From contig JAOPKE010000007.1 in the NCBI GenBank assembly GCA_025517465.1, positions 124,001-188,000 of the forward strand: DNA of 64,000 nt, in the 5' to 3' direction. A program made the translations under genes and the position numbers. This document shows, piece after piece, positions 1 to 6,942 of the stretch. The stretch comes from Halobacteria archaeon HArc-gm2. GTDB lineage: Archaea; Halobacteriota; Halobacteria; Halobacteriales; Haloarculaceae. The first letter of the stretch is position 1. Every line of letters starts with the position of its first letter. A model generated the notes under the pieces. The model was given only the letters and a program-made list of their open reading frames with translations. It did no database searches and was not told where the DNA came from.

Positions 1-289
1 CGTCGAGCCCGGCCTCCTCGGTGAATGGCAGGTCGCCCAGATCGTCGGGGTCGCCACCGAGCGCCCGGCCGAACCCGAGGAGCTGGTCCTCGACCTGGTC
101 GAGCTGATCCAGAATGACGCCCCCGTCGGTCCCGTGCGAGCGCTGGCCGCTCTGCTCGTGAGTCCGTCGCGATTCGGCGGCTGTGTCGTCTGTGGCGCGA
201 CCCGGGCTTTCGCCGTCGCCGGTCCGGAACCCGTCGTCCGGTCGCCTGCGCCCGCTGTCGCTCGAGTGGCCCCCACGCTGTCTCCCCAT
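1..289 (-). CDS. Partial hypothetical protein (N-terminal part)
   Basis: An open frame reads from ATG at 289 to the window edge with no stop. The first ~55 residues are Gly, Ser, Asp and Arg rich and look disordered. They are followed by a more ordered acidic stretch, including VILDQLDQVEDQLLGFG, that could start a helix. A TATA-like TTTAAATT lies at 319-326, a suitable distance upstream for a short leader. The third-codon-position bias to G/C supports real coding. The protein continues beyond the window and no family is recognised from this fragment. Confidence 0.55.
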   Translation of the reverse strand, partial: MGRQRGGHSSDSGRRRPDDGFRTGDGESPGRATDDTAAESRRTHEQSGQRSHGTDGGVILDQLDQVEDQLLGFGRALGGDPDDLGDLPFTEEAGLD

Positions 290-445
290 GTCGACCGACC
301 ACTCACCCCGCCCGGACTTTAAATTGATGACTGTTCTAGCCGAAATCAGGCCGGGCACCGCTTAGGAGCCTGCTAACTCCCGGCAATAATGACCCCAACT
401 CCTCCGTGGCACTGTTTCCGTCCCCGGAATCGACACCCCCGCAGG

Positions 446-643
446 GTGACCGTTACGAGCGTGGCGGTCGAACCACCGGACGTGACCTCGACGCACACGT
501 GCACGTGCGGGGCGACGCTTCGCTACCGCCAGGACATGGTCCGCGAGCAGTCCGGGGTCTACCCGACGTGGAAGTGCAAGGACTGCCTGACGCCGGTGCC
601 CAGCACCGTCGCCGAGCGGATCAAACACCAGGACCCGTCCTGA
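446..643 (+). CDS. Small zinc-finger protein (CxC...CxxC)
   Basis: This is a 65-residue protein if read from the GTG at 446. It carries a CTCG pair, about 24 residues later a CKDC pair, and hydrophobic or aromatic residues between them. That is the pattern of the small one-domain zinc-ribbon proteins common in haloarchaea, which are thought to act as protein- or nucleic-acid-binding regulators. An in-frame ATG at 389 would add 19 residues rich in Arg, Pro and His, which are unlike a haloarchaeal N terminus, so the GTG is preferred. It stands alone and its specific role is unknown. Confidence 0.6.
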   Translation: MTVTSVAVEPPDVTSTHTCTCGATLRYRQDMVREQSGVYPTWKCKDCLTPVPSTVAERIKHQDPS

Positions 644-1239
644 GAACGCGAGCCGTGGTCGAAATCGACGAGCCAACGATCGACGTCTTCCGCCCGGTGG
701 CGACGTCGGCGATGCAGTCGTCCTGGTGAGGTCAGTGTCGACGAGTTTCTGGCACACCGCCCGGTCGGTCTGGTCTCGGCGCTTCCCGGCGGGGGCGGTT
801 GCGAGAGTCGACAGTGTGGCGTGACTCGCTGCGATAGATAGCGGATCGCCACGTGCCCCCTGTTCGTGTGTCGCGGTTCTGGTCGAACCCGCCGATTCTC
901 CGGTGGGGGAGAACGACGCTCGCGGTCCAGCAGTTCGTGACGCGACGCGATCGCGAAGGAGGCCAGCCGTGGCGAGCCGGCCATCGTCCGGTTCGTCCGC
1001 CAGTTCGTCGCATTCGAACGTTTATGAGTGTCTGCTGACGGATTTCGGGCCGCGCTACGTGTGTAGCGGCTACAATTTTATACCCCCCATCTGTACCTCG
1101 GGCGGACGCAGTGCTCAGCGGTGCGGGACCAGGCAGTCGTTACCGCGGGTGGGCGGGGCAGGGCCCTGGCGGCTCACCATCCGCGCCGCCCGGTCTGGCT
1201 GCGATCGCGCCAGCACACTGCTCTGTGGGACACAAACGC
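644..1239. other. Intergenic region with a TATA element and possible long leader
   Basis: No convincing gene is seen; reading frames here are Arg-rich out-of-frame translations. An AT-rich TTTTATA element at about 1075-1081 would place a transcription start near 1105, giving the downstream lipoprotein mRNA a leader of about 130 bases. An in-frame GTG at 1111 exists, but it would put the Tat motif 76 residues in, which is too far. Confidence 0.4.
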
Positions 1240-1698
1240 ATGGAAGAGGACGATTCCGAGACGACCGAACCAGAAACGGACCGCGAGCGAGTGGGCACGC
1301 TCGCTGAGACACCCCTCTCGGACGTCGAGTTCGACAGGCGCAAGCTACTGCTCGGGGTCCCGGCGCTTGGCATCGCAACAGCAGGCTGTTACGCTCTCCT
1401 GAGCGGCGGCTCGAACGGCGGCGACGGCCCGGCCGGGAACCCCGACCAGACGGGGACGCCCTTCGGCTACGGTGGATCCCCGACGGAGACGGGTGGCGGT
1501 TCACTCGGAGACGGGAACGGCACCGAAACCGCGACGGAGACGTCGACTGCCGCTGCGACGGGGACACCAACCGACACTGGGACGGCGACGCCGACCGACA
1601 CTGCGACGGCCACGTCGACCGCCACTGCCACCGAAACCCCGGGGGACTACGGCAACCAGGCGTACGGCGAGTACGGCTACGGGGGCGTCTTCCCCTGA
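1240..1698 (+). CDS. Tat-exported lipoprotein with Thr-rich tail
   Basis: This is a 152-residue precursor. Residues 33-34 are the twin arginine (DRRK), followed by a hydrophobic stretch and the lipobox TAGC with Cys50, so it should leave folded through Tat and stay lipid-anchored on the outer face of the membrane. The mature part is Gly/Asn rich, then a Thr-Ala-Glu tract, and ends in a Tyr/Gly-rich tail (YGEYGYGG). There is no enzymatic domain. It ends 12 bases before the fibre-like gene, so the two are probably co-transcribed; it may anchor or present that protein (inference). ATG 1240 is chosen because it gives a normal Tat N-region. Confidence 0.75.
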   Translation: MEEDDSETTEPETDRERVGTLAETPLSDVEFDRRKLLLGVPALGIATAGCYALLSGGSNGGDGPAGNPDQTGTPFGYGGSPTETGGGSLGDGNGTETATETSTAAATGTPTDTGTATPTDTATATSTATATETPGDYGNQAYGEYGYGGVFP

Positions 1699-1710
1699 GG
1701 AGTGATCACT

Positions 1711-2901
1711 ATGCCACAATCTGACAACCACGACTACAACGTCCCGAACAAGGGCGACGCGAACTGGCACCAGCCGCTGAACGACAATTTTCGAGAGTTC
1801 GACACGGACATCGAGATCCGCGACACCGACGGGAACAAGTCCGATTACACGCCGAAAGCGGGCGCGAAGTTGCTCGCGACCGACACGGGTCGCGTCTACG
1901 TGGGCGACGGCTCGAACTGGATCCCGAAACTCGAACAGTACCGGTACTCGGCGCCGTCCTCGAGCGGTGCGGCCGGCAACCTCGTCGCGGGCCACGCGAG
2001 CAACGGCGTCGGCTCCGGGGTGAGCGCTGCCACCATTGCCGGTGGCGGAACGAGTGCCAGCCCGAACGAGGTCACCGCCTCCGCGAGTACCATCGGCGGT
2101 GGCGAGGGCAACAGCGTCACGAGTAGCCAGTCGGTGATCGCCGGTGGGGTCGGCAACGTCGCGGGCGGAAACAGCGCGACGGTCGCCGGTGGCGACAACA
2201 ACGAAGCCAGTGGCGACCACGCCACCGTCGGCGGTGGGCAGGGCAACCTGGCCGCCGGCGCCCACGCGACCGTCGCGGGCGGAGATGGGAGCAGTGCCAC
2301 GGCGCCGAACGCCTTCGCCGCGGGGACGAACGCCTCCGCGGACCACGAGGGGTCGTTCGTCTGGTCTGACACCTCCAGTGGCGGACTCAGCTCGCTGAAC
2401 GCGAACGAGTTCGCCGTGTCCGCCGCCGGCGGCGTGTTCTTTTTTACGAACGCAGCCGCGACCACCGGCGTGGAGCTCTCGTCGGGGTCTGGGTCGTGGA
2501 GCTCCGCGTCCTCGCGGGCGCTGAAGTCGAACGTCGACCCCGTCGACCCGGTGGACGTCCTCGATCGCGTCTCCGACCTCGAGATCTCCACCTGGAACTA
2601 CGACGCCGAGGGGGAGGACGTCCGCCACATGGGACCGATGGCCGAGGAGTTCGCCGAGGCCTTCGGCCTGGGCGACGACGAGGGCCAGATCAGCACCGTC
2701 GACGCCGACGGCGTCGCCTTCGCAGCCATCCGGGGCCTCGCCGAGCGCCTCGAAGAGCAGGCCGAGACGATCGAGCACCAGCGCGACCGCATCGAGGAGC
2801 TCGAGGCCGAAAGAGAGGCCCGCGAAGAGCGTCTGGTCGCCGTCGAAGCGGAACTCGGCCTCGACGGTGCGACCGACCGACGCGCACCCGCCGACGACTG
2901 A
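1711..2901 (+). CDS. Fibre-like protein with head repeats and S74 chaperone domain
   Basis: This 396-residue protein is built like a trimeric tail fibre or adhesin. An N-terminal ~85-residue segment lacks a signal peptide. About eight Gly/Ala-rich repeats of the ATVAGG..N.A.G type follow (residues ~85-215), resembling YadA/Hep_Hag head repeats. A C-terminal peptidase-S74 intramolecular chaperone comes next (SSRALK with Ser267 and Lys272, then WNYDAEG and HMGPMAEEF), followed by a coiled coil (~340-385). In phage relatives the S74 domain drives trimer folding and cuts itself off just before the Ser. GGAG at 1699 sits 8 bases before ATG 1711 and fixes the start. How it is exported is unclear, since no signal is seen. 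Confidence 0.85.
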   Translation: MPQSDNHDYNVPNKGDANWHQPLNDNFREFDTDIEIRDTDGNKSDYTPKAGAKLLATDTGRVYVGDGSNWIPKLEQYRYSAPSSSGAAGNLVAGHASNGVGSGVSAATIAGGGTSASPNEVTASASTIGGGEGNSVTSSQSVIAGGVGNVAGGNSATVAGGDNNEASGDHATVGGGQGNLAAGAHATVAGGDGSSATAPNAFAAGTNASADHEGSFVWSDTSSGGLSSLNANEFAVSAAGGVFFFTNAAATTGVELSSGSGSWSSASSRALKSNVDPVDPVDVLDRVSDLEISTWNYDAEGEDVRHMGPMAEEFAEAFGLGDDEGQISTVDADGVAFAAIRGLAERLEEQAETIEHQRDRIEELEAEREAREERLVAVEAELGLDGATDRRAPADD

Positions 2902-3086
2902 CGCCACCGATGCCCCACCCCACCCCCCGCTGGCGGGCCCCGACCCCCCGCTGGCGGGACCTCACCACCGTGAGACAGTCGTCTTCGCGAGCCGGGGTGT
3001 TCGATTCGTTCTGTCGGCGTTTCGAGAACGGAGACGCAACCGTATCCTGTTCCGTCCAGTGACAGCGCCGGGCTGACTGGTCTGTA

Positions 3087-3635
3087 TTACCCAGTGAACT
3101 GGTGGTAGTTCAGTCCCTGCTTCTTCATCTCGTTGTGGCGGCGTTCGAGGAAGGAGTACACCGAACCGTGGGGTGCGCCCTCCAGGAGCATCTCGGCGGC
3201 CTCGCGGACGGTGTCGACCTGTTCGGGCCCGCCGATGATGCCCAGCGTCGACCCGTAGATGACGACCGAGGCGCCGGAGAGGTCCTCCATGAGTTCCCTG
3301 GTTCGCCCGCCCTCGCCGATGAGGCGGCCCTTCTGGCGGGTGAAGTCGTTCCGGTTGCGGGAGGCGGCGTCGATGTCGATGATGTCGAACAGCATCACTT
3401 CGTCGTCGAGCAGGCGAAAGGCGTCCTCGGGGGCGAACCCGCGGCCGATGGCCTTCACGATGTCCGGTCCCTTCAGCGCCGTGACCGGGTCGCCGACGGT
3501 CTCGACCTTCACCGCGCCGGTCTCGGAGTCGATGTCGAGGCGGACCTCGGCGCGCTCCTCGATCTCGCGCATGGTCTCACCCCCTTCACCGATGACCGCA
3601 CCGATCCGGTCCTGCGGAATCTTCACGTGTTGCAT
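3087..3635 (-). CDS. KH-domain ribosome biogenesis protein (Pno1/Dim2-like)
   Basis: This 182-residue protein has two KH-type RNA-binding modules, each with a GxxG-type loop: IGEGGETM near residue 16 and IGEGGRTR near residue 108. Length and order match the archaeal homologue of eukaryotic Pno1/Dim2, which binds the 3' end region of small-subunit rRNA during maturation. In archaea it is usually encoded with eIF1A and rio1. Here those genes lie on the same strand but 16 kb upstream, and this gene has its own TATA-like element at 3661-3670. The assignment rests on motifs and length. Confidence 0.9.
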   Translation of the reverse strand: MQHVKIPQDRIGAVIGEGGETMREIEERAEVRLDIDSETGAVKVETVGDPVTALKGPDIVKAIGRGFAPEDAFRLLDDEVMLFDIIDIDAASRNRNDFTRQKGRLIGEGGRTRELMEDLSGASVVIYGSTLGIIGGPEQVDTVREAAEMLLEGAPHGSVYSFLERRHNEMKKQGLNYHQFTG

Positions 3636-3660
3636 AGATGGCCGGAACTACTTGGCCCGC

Positions 3661-3670
3661 GCAGTTAAGC
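3661..3670 (-). promoter_or_regulatory. TATA-like element of the KH-domain gene
   Basis: GCTTAACTGC on the minus strand lies 26-35 bases upstream of the start codon at 3635. That is the spacing expected for a leaderless archaeal transcript. It indicates the gene is now transcribed independently of rio1. Confidence 0.5.
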
Positions 3671-3771
3671 CTTCGTCTGTCGATGGCCCGCCGCTGTCGG
3701 GCCCTGCGGGCCGTTCCCGGTCCGAGATCTCGCCGGTGCAGACCTGGGGTCAGTGGCCGGCGGCCGTCCGC

Positions 3772-5073
3772 TCAGACCCAGATCCCTTCCCGGTAGTTCT
3801 CCACTACCTGCGGCGCGATGGGGAGCGTCGCGATGCGGTCGGCCGGCGCTATCGTGGCGTTCGTACCACCGCTGGTAGTTCCGTCCGTCTCGCTCGCCCC
3901 GTCCGCCGGCGTACTCGTCGCCGTGGCTGTCTCGGTCGCCGTGGCTGTCTCGGTCGCCGTGGCTGTCTCGGTCGCCGTCGCGGTTTCGGTCCCGTTCGGC
4001 GACGCCGTAGCGGCTCCGCTCGCGGTCGGCGACTCCGTGGCGGTCGCCGTCTCCGTCTCGGTGGTGGTGTCGCCGCCGGTCCCGTCCCGGACTCGTTCGA
4101 CGATTTCGCCGTTGTTGCCGACGGCCACGTCGACGCCGCTGGTCCCGTAGGCGACGCCGCGGAGCTTCGTCTTCACCGGGGTCTGGAACCGCTCCCACTG
4201 GCCGGTCGAGATACGGTCGTACACCTTCCCGCCGTCACCGGCGGCGACGCCCGCGTCGGGCGTCCGGTCCACCGCGCGGATGCTCTGGCGCCCGTCGTCG
4301 ACGACGTGGGGCGTCCACCGGTGGCCGTCGTACCGGTAGACGATGCCGTTGCCGGCGGCCACGTTGACGTCCCCTTGCCCGACGCTCGCGACGTCGAAGA
4401 AGCTGGTTCCCGAGAACTCGATACCGATCTGGTTCCAGGACTCGCCGCCGTCCGTCGACCGCGCGACGTACTGGCTCGTCGAACAGACGTGTCCGTTCGA
4501 CCGGGAGTGGAAGTCGATGCCGGGGATGGTCGATCCGCCGCCGGGCTTGATCACCTTCTGGTACTTTACGGCGCCGCTGTCCTGCCGGTCGCCGACGAGC
4601 AACTCCCCCGACCCGTTGACGAAGTAGAGTCGCTCGTTCTCGCCCGCCGTTCCGCGCACCGCGCAATCCTCCCAGGTGCTGGTCTTGCCCTTCGGCGCCG
4701 AGTAGTTCGTCAGCGTCTTCGTGGCGACGTTGTACTCGCCGATGACGCCGCTGCCGCCGACGAACCAGATGGCGTTCCCGTCGTCGGTCACGTCGACGCC
4801 AGTGAGCGGCCGGCTCCGGGCCTGTGGCCCGTACTCGACGACCTTCTGCCAGCCGTCGTCGAACCGGCCGACGACGTCGCCGCCGCCGCCGATCGCGAAG
4901 GGCCCCTCGGTCGTATCGACGACGTCGTTGAGCGGTTTGTCCGTAGGCGATTCGGCCGCCGTCCACTCTCCCCCGCCGTCACTTTGGGCCAGGGCCGTCG
5001 CAGACGTCCCCGCGATTCCGACCGTGGTCGCTCCCGCAAGCTGTACGAACCGCCGTCGCGTGTGTTCTGTCAC
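3772..5073 (-). CDS. Tat-exported beta-propeller protein with Thr-rich stalk
   Basis: This is a 433-residue protein. Residues 1-29 form a Tat signal (TRRRFVQLAG, hydrophobic core, ALA cleavage site). Residues ~35-310 are repeated WD- or BNR-like strands, including an Asp-box-like STDGGESWNQ, typical of YCF48/BNR beta-propellers. A Thr-Ala-Glu stalk covers ~315-395, and the C terminus ends in a short hydrophobic/aromatic segment. The start is a GTG preceded by GGAGGG at about 8 bases. It is probably a cell-surface binding protein; no catalytic residues are evident. The stalk resembles the tail of the lipoprotein at 1240, suggesting a shared surface location. Confidence 0.8.
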   Translation of the reverse strand: MTEHTRRRFVQLAGATTVGIAGTSATALAQSDGGGEWTAAESPTDKPLNDVVDTTEGPFAIGGGGDVVGRFDDGWQKVVEYGPQARSRPLTGVDVTDDGNAIWFVGGSGVIGEYNVATKTLTNYSAPKGKTSTWEDCAVRGTAGENERLYFVNGSGELLVGDRQDSGAVKYQKVIKPGGGSTIPGIDFHSRSNGHVCSTSQYVARSTDGGESWNQIGIEFSGTSFFDVASVGQGDVNVAAGNGIVYRYDGHRWTPHVVDDGRQSIRAVDRTPDAGVAAGDGGKVYDRISTGQWERFQTPVKTKLRGVAYGTSGVDVAVGNNGEIVERVRDGTGGDTTTETETATATESPTASGAATASPNGTETATATETATATETATATETATATSTPADGASETDGTTSGGTNATIAPADRIATLPIAPQVVENYREGIWV

Positions 5074-5584
5074 TGTCGTCCCTCCACCACTCGATCGGAT
5101 CGGCGCGCGTAAGTATTACCGACAATAATTATATTTCTGGACTATTCGCTGGCCGGTCGGGGACCGTCTGTGCGGTGTGCCTGCCGTCGGGTAAGGGTCG
5201 ACGTTCGGCGGTCCACCGACTGCACTCGAACCCGGAATTATTACAAAAACGAAGTAGTATATGAAATATGAAACTACATGGGTGCTCATATTCGCCTGAC
5301 AATCGAAAGACGGAGGGCGGATCGAGACACCTTCCGAGATTCGATCAGGGGCCTCCTCACTTTCCAATTATCTCTTGTAATTTGGGTTTTCTTGGGGAAA
5401 TTGCTACAAACATCTCCATTTACCCGGAATTTAGTATATTATTGGACTGACACCCTTCTAAAATTGTCCAATCACAAGATATTAAAAATAACACTTCCAA
5501 TTGTATACTTTGAATCTGGTATATCTACCGTTAGGTGCCAGCGGGCTCTGGTCCACTACCGGCCCGCCACGTCGAGCGGAGGAA

Positions 5585-5605
5585 CCACCGACGGAGCGTC
5601 GGTGG
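5585..5605. repeat. Perfect 9-bp hairpin with 3-base loop
   Basis: CCACCGACG and CGTCGGTGG are separated by GAG. No T-run follows on either strand, so it is not a standard terminator. It has the same geometry (9-10 bp stem, 3-base loop) as the four hairpins at 21.2-21.4 kb. Confidence 0.5.
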
Positions 5606-5725
5606 GCCCGGTCGCGGCAGGTCGTCCGAGGAGCTGGTGGTGAATAACAGGATTACTATTGTTATTAGATGCCCTTTTCCCAGCCGGCTCGGTCGAGGTG
5701 GAAAGGGCGTTCGGCGCCCCCGCCG

Positions 5726-5750
5726 GATCGTTCGCCAGCCGCGAACGATC
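5726..5750. promoter_or_regulatory. Palindrome 1, probable IclR-family operator
   Basis: A perfect inverted repeat: GATCGTTCGC, five bases, GCGAACGATC. It shares the core GTTCGC-N5-GCGAAC with three other sites flanking the regulator gene. It lies about 50 bases beyond the 3' end of that gene. Confidence 0.6.
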
Positions 5751-5793
5751 TGGGGCGGATGCGTGGGGTTCTCACCCGAAGGCGGCCGGGGGT

Positions 5794-5810
5794 GTTCGCT
5801 AGTCGCGAAC
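5794..5810. promoter_or_regulatory. Palindrome 2, probable IclR-family operator
   Basis: GTTCGC-TAGTC-GCGAAC. It overlaps the stop codon of the IclR-type gene (5799-5801), so the last codons of the gene are part of the site. Confidence 0.55.
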
Positions 5811-6578
5811 GCCAGCCGCCGCCTCCCGGCCCATGGCGTTCTCGACGGAGCGGGACGCGCTGACGAGGAGTCCCTGGGTTCCCTCCTCGATGGGAGTGCC
5901 GTCGAGGTCGTCGGTCGTCCCCGAGATCACGATGGCGCCTACGGGATCGCCGGGCGATCGGACGATGGGGGCGGCGACGCACTCGACGCCCTCGACGTAC
6001 TCCTCGCGGTCTACGGCGGTTCTGCGCTGCCGGACCGCCTCGAGCTCGGCCCGTAACGCGTCCGGATCGGTGACCTGCTCGCCGGTGGACGAGGTGAGGT
6101 CGCCCTCTAGAACCCGTTCCCGGACCGTTTCGCCCGCGTACGCCAGGATGACCTTGCCGGCGGCCGTCGCGTGGAGCGGTTGCGTGTCTCCTCTGGCGGG
6201 GCCGACCCCCTCCGTGGACGCCGCGTTGTTCACGTAGGTGACGACCGCCGTCTCCGCCTCGTACAGGACCAGGGCGACCGTCCGGTCGACGGAGGCCGCC
6301 AGGCTGTCGACGGCATTCTCCCCGTTCTCCGTAGGGAATCGTTCGAGCGTGTCGGTCCCGAGCGCCCACGTCCCGAGGCCGACGTGGTACTCGTGGCCCT
6401 GCTGGACGAGGTAGCCACCTGCCGCCAGCGTCTTGACGTGCTTGAACACACCGCTCTTCGACCGGCCGAGGTGGCGAGCGATCGCGCTGACCCCTGCACC
6501 GTCGAGTTCGCGAACGGCTTCGAGCACCTCGAAACACGTCGCCGCCGCGTTGACCAGCCGCGCGTCGTCCTCTGTCAT
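5799..6578 (-). CDS. IclR-family transcriptional regulator
   Basis: This 259-residue protein has an N-terminal winged helix-turn-helix (residues ~8-70, AIARHLGRSKSGVFKHVKTL) and an effector-binding GAF-like domain (~80-250). That domain includes the family signatures HATAAGKVILA and GVECVAAPIV. The start at 6578 gives the usual family length; a longer frame upstream runs through the operator and is rejected. It is divergent from the transducer and sugar importer genes and most likely responds to a sugar or sugar acid to control them. The palindrome 33 bases upstream of its start suggests autoregulation. Confidence 0.9.
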   Translation of the reverse strand: MTEDDARLVNAAATCFEVLEAVRELDGAGVSAIARHLGRSKSGVFKHVKTLAAGGYLVQQGHEYHVGLGTWALGTDTLERFPTENGENAVDSLAASVDRTVALVLYEAETAVVTYVNNAASTEGVGPARGDTQPLHATAAGKVILAYAGETVRERVLEGDLTSSTGEQVTDPDALRAELEAVRQRRTAVDREEYVEGVECVAAPIVRSPGDPVGAIVISGTTDDLDGTPIEEGTQGLLVSASRSVENAMGREAAAGVRD

Positions 6579-6610
6579 ACGGACCCGTTCGACGCGGCGC
6601 CACATTAATC

Positions 6611-6627
6611 GTTCGCCGTCAGCGAAC
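6611..6627. promoter_or_regulatory. Palindrome 3, probable IclR-family operator
   Basis: GTTCGC-CGTCA-GCGAAC, 33-49 bases upstream of the regulator start. An ATTAAT core-promoter-like sequence at about 6603-6609 lies right beside it, so binding here could block or steer transcription of the regulator. Confidence 0.65.
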
Positions 6628-6790
6628 GCCCGGCCGACCAGATGGCTCGCGGCATTCCAGGCGCCGACTTCAGTCAGTTTGATGGCAGGACCTGCCCCCA
6701 GTCGGACCGACCCGCTCACCGGTTACCGTTCGCCAAATCGGGGGAGACCACCCGGCTACGCGGCCGAATCGACGGACGGGTGCACCGATC

Positions 6791-6807
6791 GTTCGCTAGT
6801 GGCGAAC
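6791..6807. promoter_or_regulatory. Palindrome 4, probable IclR-family operator
   Basis: GTTCGC-TAGTG-GCGAAC, 136 bases upstream of the transducer-like gene in the divergent interval. The spacer is nearly identical to that of palindrome 2 (TAGTC). Confidence 0.6.
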
Positions 6808-6942
6808 GGCCGATCCCTGCTGAGCGGCCGCTCTCACGCCGGTTTTCGCCCCACCCCGCACCGGATGCTGGCCGACGTCGGTCGTGGGCAGGGGGAAACT
6901 GTTACCTTCTCGCGGCGAGCATGCAGTGCAAGCACCCGAACC

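Larger units (their letters stand above)
5074..5798. other. Intergenic region with AT-rich island
   Basis: About 5220-5560 is strikingly AT rich compared with its surroundings, including several 30-base stretches with little G or C. A frame at 5278-5643 could encode 121 residues with a hydrophobic segment, but its codon use is unlike its neighbours and its C-terminal third runs into normal GC-rich intergenic DNA, so it is not called a gene. The minus strand around 5108-5118 may hold the promoter of the beta-propeller gene. The right part carries a hairpin and two regulator palindromes, listed separately. Confidence 0.45.

Noticed and set aside
1240-5073. A provirus explaining the tail-fibre-like gene
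   Set aside because: No capsid, portal, terminase, integrase or attachment sites are seen; the neighbours are Tat surface proteins and a KH-domain gene.
5278-5643. A 121-residue plus-strand frame in the AT-rich island
   Set aside because: Codon use is unlike the genome, there is no promoter or ribosome-binding site in place, and its last third lies in ordinary GC-rich intergenic DNA. It may be a remnant but is not supported as a gene.
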